From contig NZ_CH724127.1 in the NCBI RefSeq assembly GCF_000153345.1, positions 411,528 through 475,527 on the forward strand: a stretch of 64,000 nucleotides of DNA. Reading direction: 5' to 3'. Numbering within the stretch: position 1 is the stretch's first letter; the number at the start of each line of letters is the position of its first letter. The notes below the pieces were generated by a model. It had not been told where the DNA came from, did no database searches, and saw nothing but the letters and a program-made list of their open reading frames with translations. This document shows, piece after piece, positions 56,500 to 63,949 of this stretch. Made by a program: the position numbers and the translations under genes. Source of the DNA: Neptuniibacter caesariensis. GTDB taxonomy: Bacteria; Pseudomonadota; Gammaproteobacteria; Pseudomonadales; Balneatricaceae.

Positions 56500-56566
56500 T
56501 TACTTTCCAAAGTAACCTTGTTTGGCTAGTCTTTTTAAAAATAAATTCTTTATTATTACTAATAAT
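56500..56566. promoter_or_regulatory. Candidate AsnC-type operators in divergent promoter
   Basis: Two palindromes lie in the divergent gap: TTACTTT-CC-AAAGTAA (56500-56515) and ATTATT-ACT-AATAAT (56552-56566). AT-rich palindromic half-sites are what Lrp/AsnC regulators bind. Their placement suggests regulation of both genes. Confidence 0.5.
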
Positions 56567-56580
56567 GGGAAATATTTTCT

Positions 56581-57033
56581 ATGGATAGGCTTGATCGTGA
56601 AATTCTGCGGATTTTGCAACGTGACGCATCCATCTCGGTTACGGATCTGGCAGAACAAGTTAACCTTTCGACTACGCCCTGCTGGAAAAGAGTTAAACGC
56701 CTGGAAGAAGAGGGAATTATCAAATCCAGAGTTGCCTTACTGGATGCGAAAAAAGCCCAACTGGGTGTATCTGTATTTGTGCATATCAAAACTCAGCAGC
56801 ATGATAACGACTGGTTAGATAATTTTTCCCAGCAAATGAGCCGCTTTGATGAAGTCATGGAATGTTATCGAATGGCAGGCGAGTGGGATTACCTGTTGAG
56901 GGTTGCTGTGAGTGATATTGACGCTTTTGATCGTTTCTATAAAAAAATGGTCAAGCAGATCGATGGTCTGTCAGATGTTACGTCCAGTTTTGCGATGGAG
57001 GAGATCAAATACAGTACCTCCTTGCCGATTTAA
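56581..57033 (+). CDS. Lrp/AsnC-family regulator
   Basis: 150 residues: N-terminal winged helix (LDREILRILQRDASISVTDLAEQVN, STTPCWKRVKRLEEEGII) and an RAM ligand-binding domain with the GEWDYLLRVAVSDIDAFDRFY block. It resembles E. coli DecR/YbaO, which regulates cysteine detoxification. The divergent PLP gene is the likely target, with an amino acid such as cysteine the likely effector. Confidence 0.92.
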   Translation: MDRLDREILRILQRDASISVTDLAEQVNLSTTPCWKRVKRLEEEGIIKSRVALLDAKKAQLGVSVFVHIKTQQHDNDWLDNFSQQMSRFDEVMECYRMAGEWDYLLRVAVSDIDAFDRFYKKMVKQIDGLSDVTSSFAMEEIKYSTSLPI

Positions 57034-57166
57034 ACTATTCTTTACTGCGGCATAGTTTCCCATATTGGCCATGCAACTAAAGATCTAAAGATCCGGCTGG
57101 TGGATCATTATCTATGCTGGGATAATGTTGTCATGATCAATACAGACTATCTCAGGGAGAATAGAT

Positions 57167-58072
57167 ATGTCTTTCGCAAAAACACTCAGTGTTTTGCTAC
57201 TTAGTTCAGCTTTTTGCCTATCAGCGAATGCAGAAAACCACCATAAGCAGGGACCTAGCTTTAAGCACGAAGCTTTGACCGACAATATTTCCCTTCTTAA
57301 GGGCCGAGGAGGAAATATTGGGATTCTGGTCGGCGATCAGGGCATCCTGATGATCGATGACGATTATCGGAATATGTCTGCTGGGTTGCAGGAAGCGCTT
57401 AAAAAGTATGGTGGGGAGAACAAGCTTACCTACATTATAAATACTCACTGGCATGGCGATCATACAGAGGGTAACCATCACTTTGGCCATCACGCACAGA
57501 TCATCGCTCACGATAAGGTTCGTGAGAGGTTGCTGACCTCTCAGGAAGTTAAGCTGTTTAATATGAAAACAGAACCTTATCCGGAGCATGCGCTGCCATC
57601 AATTACTTACCAGCAGGCACTCACGCTGCACATTAACGATGAAGAGGTTCAACTGGTGCATTTGCCCGGTGGACATACGGATGGTGATTCGGTTGTGTTC
57701 TTCAAAAAAGCCAACGTGGTGCATATGGGGGACCATTACTTCAATGGCTTTTTCCCTTTTGTAGATATCCAGAATGGTGGCAGTGTCTCGCAAATGGCCA
57801 GAAATATTGGCCGTGTGCTCAATATGATCGATGAAAACACGACGGTAATTCCGGGTCATGGTCCTGTGTCAAACAAGCAGGAATTGGCGGCTTATAAAGC
57901 GATGCTTGAGGGTACTTCTGCCGAAGTCGAGGCGATGCGGGAGCAGGGTATGAACCTAGGCCAGATGCAGCTAAAAGGGCTGTCCCCTAAATGGGATAGC
58001 TGGACAAAAGGTTTCCTCTCTTCAGGGGTATGGATCGGAATCGTCAACAGTAGCCTTGATGCTGACCGGTAA
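57167..58072 (+). CDS. Exported metallo-beta-lactamase-fold hydrolase
   Basis: 301 residues. Signal peptide to about ANAEN. Zinc motif HWHGDHTEGNHHFGHHA, later GGHTDGDS with His, HMGDHYFNG with Asp/His, and PGHGPVS. Typical of quorum-quenching-like or B3-type MBL fold proteins, but the substrate is unknown and beta-lactamase activity should not be assumed. AGGGAG precedes the start. Monocistronic and followed by a terminator. Confidence 0.88.
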   Translation: MSFAKTLSVLLLSSAFCLSANAENHHKQGPSFKHEALTDNISLLKGRGGNIGILVGDQGILMIDDDYRNMSAGLQEALKKYGGENKLTYIINTHWHGDHTEGNHHFGHHAQIIAHDKVRERLLTSQEVKLFNMKTEPYPEHALPSITYQQALTLHINDEEVQLVHLPGGHTDGDSVVFFKKANVVHMGDHYFNGFFPFVDIQNGGSVSQMARNIGRVLNMIDENTTVIPGHGPVSNKQELAAYKAMLEGTSAEVEAMREQGMNLGQMQLKGLSPKWDSWTKGFLSSGVWIGIVNSSLDADR

Positions 58073-58088
58073 GCGCAGATGAAAACTA

Positions 58089-58113
58089 AAAAGGGGGCTA
58101 AGCCCCCTTTTTA
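58089..58113. terminator. Bidirectional intrinsic terminator
   Basis: AAAAGGGGG and CCCCCTTTTT pair with a five-base loop. A runs on one side and T runs on the other, so it ends both the MBL gene and the converging iorAB transcript. Confidence 0.9.
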
Positions 58114-58125
58114 ATTGTCTGTCTT

Positions 58126-58719
58126 TTATGCAAAGGCGGTCCGGCCGATACTAAAAGCCTCTTTGTTCATATCCACCACGCTTTGCCCTTTTTGCGCAAA
58201 CCGGGCAAGCAGATGCTGCTCGAGCGTCTCTGCAGGGAAGGGTAGATGATCAGCTATAGCACCGAGCATAATGGAGTTGATCAACCTGCGGTCGCCCAGA
58301 TCAATGGCGGCATGCCCAGCATCAAACTGGTGAGCATCAAGGCCTTTCTCAAGTAGTTGTTCAAAGGGATTATCAGGATAATCAAACAATCCGATGGAGA
58401 CGACTGGAGGAAGCTGTGCATAGCTGTTAACCATGACCTTGCCACTCGGGCGAAGGTGTTCACTCCAGCGTAAGGCTTCTGCCGGCTCAAAAGCGAGAAT
58501 CAGATCGGCTTCACCTGGGGCAATTGATGGCGAAAGCACCCTGTTGCCAAAACGGACATGTGATGTGACCACGCCGCCACGTTGTGCCATCCCCGCGACT
58601 TCTGTTTTCTTAACGTCATATCCCATGTCTAAAGCGGTATTTGCCAGAATATCGGCGGCGGTCATGACGCCTTGTCCACCAATACCGCAGACCATTATGT
58701 TGGTTACTTCGTTTTTCAC
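58126..58719 (-). CDS. iorB: Indolepyruvate ferredoxin oxidoreductase beta subunit
   Basis: 197 residues, the gamma/beta-type subunit of 2-oxoacid:acceptor oxidoreductases: VCGIGGQGVMTAADILAN at the N-terminus, TEVAGMAQRGGVVTSHVRFG, then DLILAFEPAEALRW. Works with IorA to decarboxylate aryl 2-oxoacids (indolepyruvate and similar) to acyl-CoA with reduction of ferredoxin. Its start overlaps the iorA stop by 4 nt. Confidence 0.92.
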   Translation of the reverse strand: MKNEVTNIMVCGIGGQGVMTAADILANTALDMGYDVKKTEVAGMAQRGGVVTSHVRFGNRVLSPSIAPGEADLILAFEPAEALRWSEHLRPSGKVMVNSYAQLPPVVSIGLFDYPDNPFEQLLEKGLDAHQFDAGHAAIDLGDRRLINSIMLGAIADHLPFPAETLEQHLLARFAQKGQSVVDMNKEAFSIGRTAFA

Positions 58720-60590
58720 TGGACTTCCACCGTATTGATTTTATGGGCACAACTGAACTCAGTTGCAGGAACAATCGCATCAGGCGCACAGGGTTTTGTA
58801 CACAAGGTGCAACCGGTACAAGCGGCACTGTCTATCTGGACAAAGGCCAGTTCTTTCTCTTTGCCATTGGGTTTGACTACGGTCTCACGTCGGGTCACGG
58901 TGATAGCCGGGCAGCCAACGTCCAGACAGTTACCACAACCGGTGCACTTATCATCTTCAACTTTTAAAGGAGGAAGCTTGCTGTAGCGTTCAGTGAGTAC
59001 ACAAGGTTGATTGGTAATAATTACAGACGGCTCTTTGACTTTGACCTCTTCACGGAGCGCTTTAAACAGGATTGGCATTTCATAAGGGTTTACCTCACGA
59101 ATACGCTCGGATTTAACACCAAGGGCTTCACAGAGTTTGCGGAAATCTACCTGACTGGTTTGCTCGCCCTGAAGGTTGATACCTGAAGAGGGAGCATCCT
59201 GTCCTCCTGTCATTCCAACCGCGCGGTTATCAAGCAGCAGGATGGTTACATTCCCTTTGTTATAGGTGATGTCGAGTAAGCCCTGCATTCCCATATGCAG
59301 GAAGGTTGAGTCACCAATAACGGCAATCACATTTTTGTTTTGATCGCTTTCACCGCGGCCTTTATCAATACCCTGAGCAACACTCAGGCTGGCCCCCATA
59401 CTGATGCAGGTGTCCAATGCGTTCCAAGGGTGCCCTGCACCTAGCGTATAGCAGCCGATATCGCCGGAGATGATCGTATTCTTGATGTGAGATAGGCAGT
59501 AATAGATCCCCAGGTGTGGGCAAGCCACACACATAGTCGGTGGACGAGGGAAGATATCCTGAGCTGGAATAATATTCTTATACTGCTCGTTTTTACCCAG
59601 TAGGTTTTCCACAGCGGGCTTAATGACCGGAGGCGAAAGCTCACCGATACGAGGCACAATATCTTTACCGAACAGTTCAATATTTGCCGCTCTGAGTTCA
59701 GTTTCTAACAGGGGCTCGACCTCTTCGATGACGACGAGCTTTTCAACCTGTTCCTGAAAAGCACGAATCTTTTCGATAGGCGCCGGGTGGCTAAAACCCA
59801 GCTTTAACACCGGTGCTTCGGGGAAGGCTTCTTTTACATGGTAGTAAGCGGCCCCGGAGGTAACAAAACCTACTGCCGAGTCTTTACCTTCCTCGATAAA
59901 GTTCAAATCGCAGGTCTCGGCATATTGTTTAAGTGCCAGATCCCGGGCCATCATTTTAGGAATACGGCCTTTAGCATTGCCCGGTACCATCACTAAACGG
60001 GAAGGGTCTTTAACAAATCCAGCAGTGCTATGAAGCTCCGGCACACTATTAACGACTACACCTTTTACGTGGCAGATGCGTGTTGTGAGCCGCACAATGA
60101 CCGGAACCTCATAGGTTTCTGAAATTGAGAAGGCGGCGCGGGTGAAGTCATAAGCTTCCTGCGCATCGCTTGGTTCAAGCACGGGCAGGTGGGCAAAACG
60201 CCCCCAATAGCGGGAATCCTGTTCGTTTTGTGAAGAAGAAAGCCCAACGTCATCGGCGACGACAATCACTAGTCCACCGACTGCACCGATCAGTGTTTGG
60301 GTCATAAAGGCATCAGATGCGACATTCATCCCCACATGCTTCATAGCACACAGTGCACGGCTACCTGCCATTGAAGCCCCAATGGTTACTTCCAGAGAAA
60401 CCTTCTCGTTGATTGACCATTCCGAGTAGATCTCTGGAAACTCGGCTACATATTCCAGTATCTCAGTTGACGGTGTTCCTGGATAGGCCGCTGCGACCTT
60501 GACGTTGGCATCCCGTGCCGCCTGCGCGACAGCCATGTTGCCGGAAATAAACTGACGCTCGTACTGCGCCGTAGATTCTGCAGTGCTCAC
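58716..60590 (-). CDS. iorA: Indolepyruvate ferredoxin oxidoreductase alpha subunit
   Basis: 624 residues. N-terminal pyrimidine-binding domain (NMAVAQAARDANVKVAAAYPGTP, EKVSLEVTIGASMAGSRALC), a middle domain, a TPP domain (IGDSTFLHMGMQGLLDITYN, DNRAVGMTGGQDAPS), and a C-terminal ferredoxin domain with two CxxCxxC(x3)C clusters (CTGCGNCLDVGC, CTGCTLCTKPC). Together with IorB it forms the arylpyruvate-degrading enzyme. First found in anaerobic archaea but also carried by aerobic proteobacteria, where it serves aromatic amino acid breakdown. Confidence 0.94.
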   Translation of the reverse strand: MSTAESTAQYERQFISGNMAVAQAARDANVKVAAAYPGTPSTEILEYVAEFPEIYSEWSINEKVSLEVTIGASMAGSRALCAMKHVGMNVASDAFMTQTLIGAVGGLVIVVADDVGLSSSQNEQDSRYWGRFAHLPVLEPSDAQEAYDFTRAAFSISETYEVPVIVRLTTRICHVKGVVVNSVPELHSTAGFVKDPSRLVMVPGNAKGRIPKMMARDLALKQYAETCDLNFIEEGKDSAVGFVTSGAAYYHVKEAFPEAPVLKLGFSHPAPIEKIRAFQEQVEKLVVIEEVEPLLETELRAANIELFGKDIVPRIGELSPPVIKPAVENLLGKNEQYKNIIPAQDIFPRPPTMCVACPHLGIYYCLSHIKNTIISGDIGCYTLGAGHPWNALDTCISMGASLSVAQGIDKGRGESDQNKNVIAVIGDSTFLHMGMQGLLDITYNKGNVTILLLDNRAVGMTGGQDAPSSGINLQGEQTSQVDFRKLCEALGVKSERIREVNPYEMPILFKALREEVKVKEPSVIITNQPCVLTERYSKLPPLKVEDDKCTGCGNCLDVGCPAITVTRRETVVKPNGKEKELAFVQIDSAACTGCTLCTKPCAPDAIVPATEFSCAHKINTVEVQ

Positions 60591-60820
60591 TGGCTCTTCC
60601 TCACTTCGCGAAGTGATATATAAATCGCGATTATTTTTCTATTTATGAATCATTTTCTTCGATTGTAGCGAGGCTTTGCAGTGTGAAACCGGATGTAGGT
60701 CAATAATTATCCAAAATAACCATGTTTTTTAGATGGAAATAAGGTGTAGGTAACGCTAAAGCAGTGAAAAACAATTTTTTGCTTAAGACAGGTAGTGGAA
60801 TTAAAGGGGAGGGAGGGGTA

Positions 60821-60846
60821 AAAAAGAGGCCGCATAAAATGCGGCC
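60821..60846 (-). terminator. Intrinsic terminator after carbonic anhydrase gene
   Basis: Minus strand: GGCCGCAT-TTT-ATGCGGCC then TCTTTTTT. It ends the zinc-sparing operon about 35 nt after its last gene and isolates it from iorAB. Confidence 0.9.
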
Positions 60847-60882
60847 AAATATGCCTTAATGTGACATGTTAAGAGATCTTTA

Positions 60883-61443
60883 CTAAAGCTCGTTGCCAAG
60901 CTTTTTGTAGCCTTCTACCAGTGCGTGGTTAGCGGAGACGACCGATTCAGAGAACGACGAGTATTCGGGAGGCACCGGAGATATGGTACTCAGATCAAAT
61001 CCGGGACCTATATTGGTCATCGGTGGAACATGGAAAGCTTCGGGCAGATCCAGACCATCAATCACAGAGTTATGCCGCACTACAGAATTCATTCCAACAT
61101 GCGCTCTGAATATAACCGTATTGAAGCCGATAAAAACATCATCCCCCACGGTACATGGGCCATGGATAATTGCGCGGTGTGCGATAGAGGTGCGCTCACC
61201 AATGGTAACGGCAGCGCCGCCTTTAGAATGAATGACTACGCCATCCTGAATGTTGGAGTCTTTCTTGATGATGATGGGTAGTATTTCACCCTCTTCGTTG
61301 ACTTCATCCGCGCGGATTACCGCGTAAGGTCCTACAAATACATTCTCTTCAATAGTGACCTTTCCGCAAACGATAGCTGTCGGGTCAATAAATGAGCTGG
61401 ATGATACCTCAGGGTAATCACCACTAGGGTTTTTTCTTAGCAT
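60883..61443 (-). CDS. Gamma-class carbonic anhydrase-family protein (zinc-sparing paralogue)
   Basis: 186 residues from ATG 61443 (AAAGG upstream); the frame is open to 61542, but this ATG is the better start. A left-handed beta-helix of hexapeptide repeats. Metal-site His residues are visible in VVIHSKGG and IAHRAIIHGPC (spacing HxxxxH), plus an ADEVNEEG acidic loop as in Cam-type enzymes. Gamma-carbonic anhydrases can use metals other than zinc, and such a paralogue is Zur-regulated in several bacteria (PA5540-like in P. aeruginosa). It lies 19 nt after pyrC in the same operon. Expected activity: CO2 hydration. Confidence 0.85.
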   Translation of the reverse strand: MLRKNPSGDYPEVSSSSFIDPTAIVCGKVTIEENVFVGPYAVIRADEVNEEGEILPIIIKKDSNIQDGVVIHSKGGAAVTIGERTSIAHRAIIHGPCTVGDDVFIGFNTVIFRAHVGMNSVVRHNSVIDGLDLPEAFHVPPMTNIGPGFDLSTISPVPPEYSSFSESVVSANHALVEGYKKLGNEL

Positions 61444-61462
61444 GGTTTTAGAAACCTTTTTA

Positions 61463-62800
61463 TTATGAACGATCAAAACGTAAAGCGGCTGCAGTACCTG
61501 GCATTGGGTATGCATGGCTACCGTCAAAGACTTGTGAACCATTCACCCAGGTGCTTAAGATCTTGCTCTGGAATGTGTGCGAGTCGAATGGGCTCCAGCC
61601 ACACAGATAGCGGACATCTCCGTGAGATACCGCTGTGCTTCCTTTAGGATCGACCAGAACAAGATCAGCAAAATATCCCTCACGTAGGTAGCCTCGTTCT
61701 CTAATCCCGTAACGAATCGCCGGGTTATGGCAAACCTTTTCAACGACCTGCTCAATGCTCATGCGCCCGGCTTTAACGTGATCAATCAAACTTAGTAAAG
61801 CATGTTCAACCAGGGGCAATCCGGCGGGTGCTTGCGGGTATGGTTGCTGCTTTTCATCCCAGGTGTGAGGTGCATGGTCAGTCGCGATAATATCGATACG
61901 GCCATCATGAAGTGCGGCGATCAGGGCGTGTCTGTCGGTGGCGCTTTTATTCGCGGGATTACACCTAATCAGATTGCGTTTTTCAGGGTAATTCTGGTCG
62001 CTAAACCACAGGTGGTGAACGCAGGCTTCGGCGGTGATGTTTTTTCCTTGTACCGGTCCCGCTTCAAAAAGAGCAAGTTCTTTCTCCGTCGTAATATGCA
62101 AAACGTGTAACTGACTGGAATATTTACGCGCCAGCTGTACTGCACAGGATGAGGAACGGTAGCAGGCTTCAGCATCACGGATAATAGGATGATCTTGAAT
62201 AACCGGCTGAATACCTTTGTCATCGTAGCGTTTCTGGTTCTGACTAATAACAGGCCCGCTTTCACAGTGGGTCACGATCAGTACCGGCGAGTCGCGGAAG
62301 ATACCTTCCAGTGCAACCGGGTTTTCTACCAGCAGGTTACCGGTCGAAGCACCCATAAAGACTTTTACACCGCAGGCGGTTTGTGGGTCCAGGGCCTTTA
62401 TCTCTTCCAGATTATCTTCCGTTGCACCCAGATAGAAAGCATAGTTTGCGGCAGAGGAGACTCTGGCAATCTCATATTTCTTATGCAGCGCATCGATAGT
62501 GGTTGTAGAAGGGGAGACATTAGGCATCTCCATATAGCTGGTGATACCACCGGCTACAGCGGCTTTAGATTCTGATGCGATAGTTCCCTTATGGGTTAAG
62601 CCGGGTTCGCGGAAATGAACCTGATCATCGATCATACCCGGTAATAACCAGGCACCTTCTGCATCAACAATCTGGTCTTTTGTCTGAGCTGAAAGCTCAG
62701 AACCTATCTGTTCAATGCGGCCCTTCTGAATACGAAGGTCTGCTTCAATGATCTGGCCTTCGTTTACGAGCGTGCAGTTTTTTATCAGTGTGGAAGTCAT
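61463..62800 (-). CDS. pyrC: Dihydroorotase paralogue (PyrC/PyrQ-type)
   Basis: 445 residues. Amidohydrolase fold. The first motif reads DDQVHFREPG (Q60, H62, R64), so the first metal-ligand His of the usual DxHxH motif is Gln. The remaining ligands are present: the Lys of the KVFMGASTGN stretch, His in IVTHCES, His in VLHITTEKE and Asp in ATDHAPH. It forms dihydroorotate from carbamoyl aspartate in pyrimidine synthesis. Paralogues like this (PyrQ, PA5541 in P. aeruginosa) replace the zinc enzyme under zinc limitation, and the Zur-box-like site 29 nt upstream agrees. Start ATG 62800. Confidence 0.88.
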   Translation of the reverse strand: MTSTLIKNCTLVNEGQIIEADLRIQKGRIEQIGSELSAQTKDQIVDAEGAWLLPGMIDDQVHFREPGLTHKGTIASESKAAVAGGITSYMEMPNVSPSTTTIDALHKKYEIARVSSAANYAFYLGATEDNLEEIKALDPQTACGVKVFMGASTGNLLVENPVALEGIFRDSPVLIVTHCESGPVISQNQKRYDDKGIQPVIQDHPIIRDAEACYRSSSCAVQLARKYSSQLHVLHITTEKELALFEAGPVQGKNITAEACVHHLWFSDQNYPEKRNLIRCNPANKSATDRHALIAALHDGRIDIIATDHAPHTWDEKQQPYPQAPAGLPLVEHALLSLIDHVKAGRMSIEQVVEKVCHNPAIRYGIRERGYLREGYFADLVLVDPKGSTAVSHGDVRYLCGWSPFDSHTFQSKILSTWVNGSQVFDGSHAYPMPGTAAALRFDRS

Positions 62801-62828
62801 AGAACTGTATCAGTATAAGAATTTAAGC

Positions 62829-62848
62829 AATGTTATAATATAGCAATT
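62829..62848 (-). promoter_or_regulatory. Candidate Zur box for the pyrC operon
   Basis: AATGTTATAATATAGCAATT matches the gammaproteobacterial Zur palindrome (half-site ATGTTATA and its inverse) with a few mismatches on one side. It lies just upstream of pyrC. Zur would repress when zinc is plentiful. Confidence 0.72.
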
Positions 62849-62904
62849 AATAGTTGAACCACTTTAGACAGGAACAACGAGTGGACAGTAAATTGTAAAT
62901 CTAC

Positions 62905-62932
62905 TTGAAAATGATAATGAGTCTCATATATA
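62905..62932 (+). promoter_or_regulatory. Promoter with Fur-box-like site upstream of rpmE2
   Basis: A promoter-like TTGAAA (62905-62910) and TATATA (62927-62932) overlap a stretch (62907-62925) that matches the Fur 19-mer at 15 of 19 positions. It abuts the Zur box, so the gene pair may answer to both metals. Fur control here is inference only. Confidence 0.55.
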
Positions 62933-62950
62933 TTGTTATGGTATAACATT
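62931..62950 (+). promoter_or_regulatory. Zur box upstream of rpmE2-rpmJ2
   Basis: TATTGTTATGGTATAACATT: the palindromic core TGTTAT-GG-TATAACA fits the Zur consensus closely. It ends 14 nt before the L31 start, so bound Zur would block transcription or initiation. Confidence 0.82.
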
Positions 62951-62964
62951 TATTGGAGATGTAG

Positions 62965-63225
62965 ATGAAAAAGGGTATTCATCCGGATTATGACTATGTG
63001 ATTTTTCGGGACACAAGCTGTGGGCGTGATTTTCGAATTCGATCAACCTGCAAAAGTGATCAAACTGTTGTCTGGGAAGATGGGAAAACCTACCCACTGG
63101 TGACACTGGATGTCTCCAGTGCTTCGCATCCAACTTACACAGGTGAGAAACGCCAGGCGAAGGCGGAAGGGCGTATTGCACAGTTCAACAAGCGTTTCGG
63201 TAATCGCGCAAGCCGATCGCAGTAA
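62965..63225 (+). CDS. rpmE2: Ribosomal protein L31, zinc-free type B
   Basis: 86 residues, the length of type B L31 (YkgM-like). [16 protein letters not shown] matches the family start, and the zinc-binding CxxC of type A L31 is absent: only isolated cysteines (C19, C29) remain. It replaces the zinc-containing L31 in the ribosome under zinc limitation. Zur-box immediately upstream and L36 type B immediately downstream. Confidence 0.95.
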   Translation: MKKGIHPDYDYVIFRDTSCGRDFRIRSTCKSDQTVVWEDGKTYPLVTLDVSSASHPTYTGEKRQAKAEGRIAQFNKRFGNRASRSQ

Positions 63226-63235
63226 GGAGCCGATT

Positions 63236-63379
63236 ATGCAGGTATTAAGCTCATTAAAGACGGCGAAGGAACGGCATCCTGATTGCCAGGTGGTTAAACG
63301 TCGCGGCCGTTTATATGTTATTTGCAAAAGTAATCCGCGCTTTAAAGCTCGCCAGGGTGCGGCTAAAAAGAAACGATAG
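63236..63379 (+). CDS. rpmJ2: Ribosomal protein L36, zinc-free type B
   Basis: 47 residues from ATG 63236, preceded by AAGGAG. Starts [20 protein letters not shown], as in YkgO, with a basic C-terminus. It lacks the zinc-binding CxxC...C-x4-H arrangement of type A L36 (only C17 and C30 remain). Co-transcribed with rpmE2, 10 nt apart. A longer in-frame reading from 63110 is not used. Confidence 0.95.
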   Translation: MQVLSSLKTAKERHPDCQVVKRRGRLYVICKSNPRFKARQGAAKKKR

Positions 63380-63420
63380 CTTCCTGTTTCATGAGCCAGG
63401 GAATTGGCGATGGGTTTGTA

Positions 63421-63461
63421 CTGGGCACTTCGTTCAGAAAAAATGTGAACGTAGTGCTCAG
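63421..63461 (+). other. Imperfect 17-bp hairpin after rpmJ2
   Basis: CTGGGCACTTCGTTCAG (63421-63437) and GTGAACGTAGTGCTCAG (63445-63461) pair at 15 of 17 positions, one of them G-U, around a seven-base loop. No U-tract directly follows, so it may be a processing or attenuating element between L36 and the next gene. Confidence 0.55.
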
Positions 63462-63519
63462 AAAATCTGTTTTTATCTTCAGAGCTTCCATAGATAGTAG
63501 TTAAAAAAGGAGGCTCAAC

Positions 63520-63864
63520 ATGAAAACTATACAGAAACACACCTTACTGACTGACGATAAAATCCAGACCATTACGCTGAAGCAGGGTTTCAGAATAGTC
63601 CGGGTTGAGTACCTGGTAACTGAGAAAGTTATTTCACTTTGGGTAGAGTCGCCTTTACGCGCAGATATCCCAGCAGTGCAAAAAAGCTTTGTGGTTAAGA
63701 AAACCAATCAAACCGTACCCGAAGATTACGCACACATACATACCGCGATTGATCTGCTCAAACCGGAAGCTTTCCATCTGTTTGAGGTATCCAGTGATCA
63801 AGAGCATACACTGGCATCTTTACCAGAATGGAAGGCAGATAACTTTGATCCCAGGGCTGCATAA
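63520..63864 (+). CDS. Hypothetical protein (possible DUF7352-like)
   Basis: 114 residues, with AAAAGGAGG 10 nt upstream. Soluble and without a signal peptide. N-terminal TIQKHTLLTDDKIQTITLKQGFRIVR is reminiscent of DUF7352-type small proteins (found mainly in phage or plasmid settings), but the similarity is only by eye. It stands about 140 nt after rpmJ2, so co-regulation by zinc is possible but not shown. No function known. Confidence 0.6.
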   Translation: MKTIQKHTLLTDDKIQTITLKQGFRIVRVEYLVTEKVISLWVESPLRADIPAVQKSFVVKKTNQTVPEDYAHIHTAIDLLKPEAFHLFEVSSDQEHTLASLPEWKADNFDPRAA

Positions 63865-63885
63865 TATCAAACACATTTCTAATAC

Positions 63886-63940
63886 TTGACAAAAATACTC
63901 AGAAATATAACCTAGTAAAACGCTAGGTTATATTTCTGAG
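63886..63940 (+). promoter_or_regulatory. Perfect 18-bp inverted repeat at the promoter of a LysR gene
   Basis: The arms CTCAGAAATATAACCTAG (63898-63915) and CTAGGTTATATTTCTGAG (63923-63940) match at all 18 positions around a seven-base loop. TTGACA (63886-63891) lies immediately upstream, and the GAGG ribosome site before the gene falls in the 3' arm. It can be a dimer operator or an mRNA hairpin occluding the start. Confidence 0.7.
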
Positions 63941-63949
63941 GTTTGTCGT

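Noticed and set aside
57167-58072. Metallo-beta-lactamase conferring resistance
   Set aside because: The zinc motifs only show the fold. Nothing in sequence or neighbourhood points to beta-lactams.
63110-63379. An 89-codon frame in front of L36
   Set aside because: The first 42 codons overlap rpmE2 in another frame; ATG 63236 with AAGGAG gives the family-length L36.
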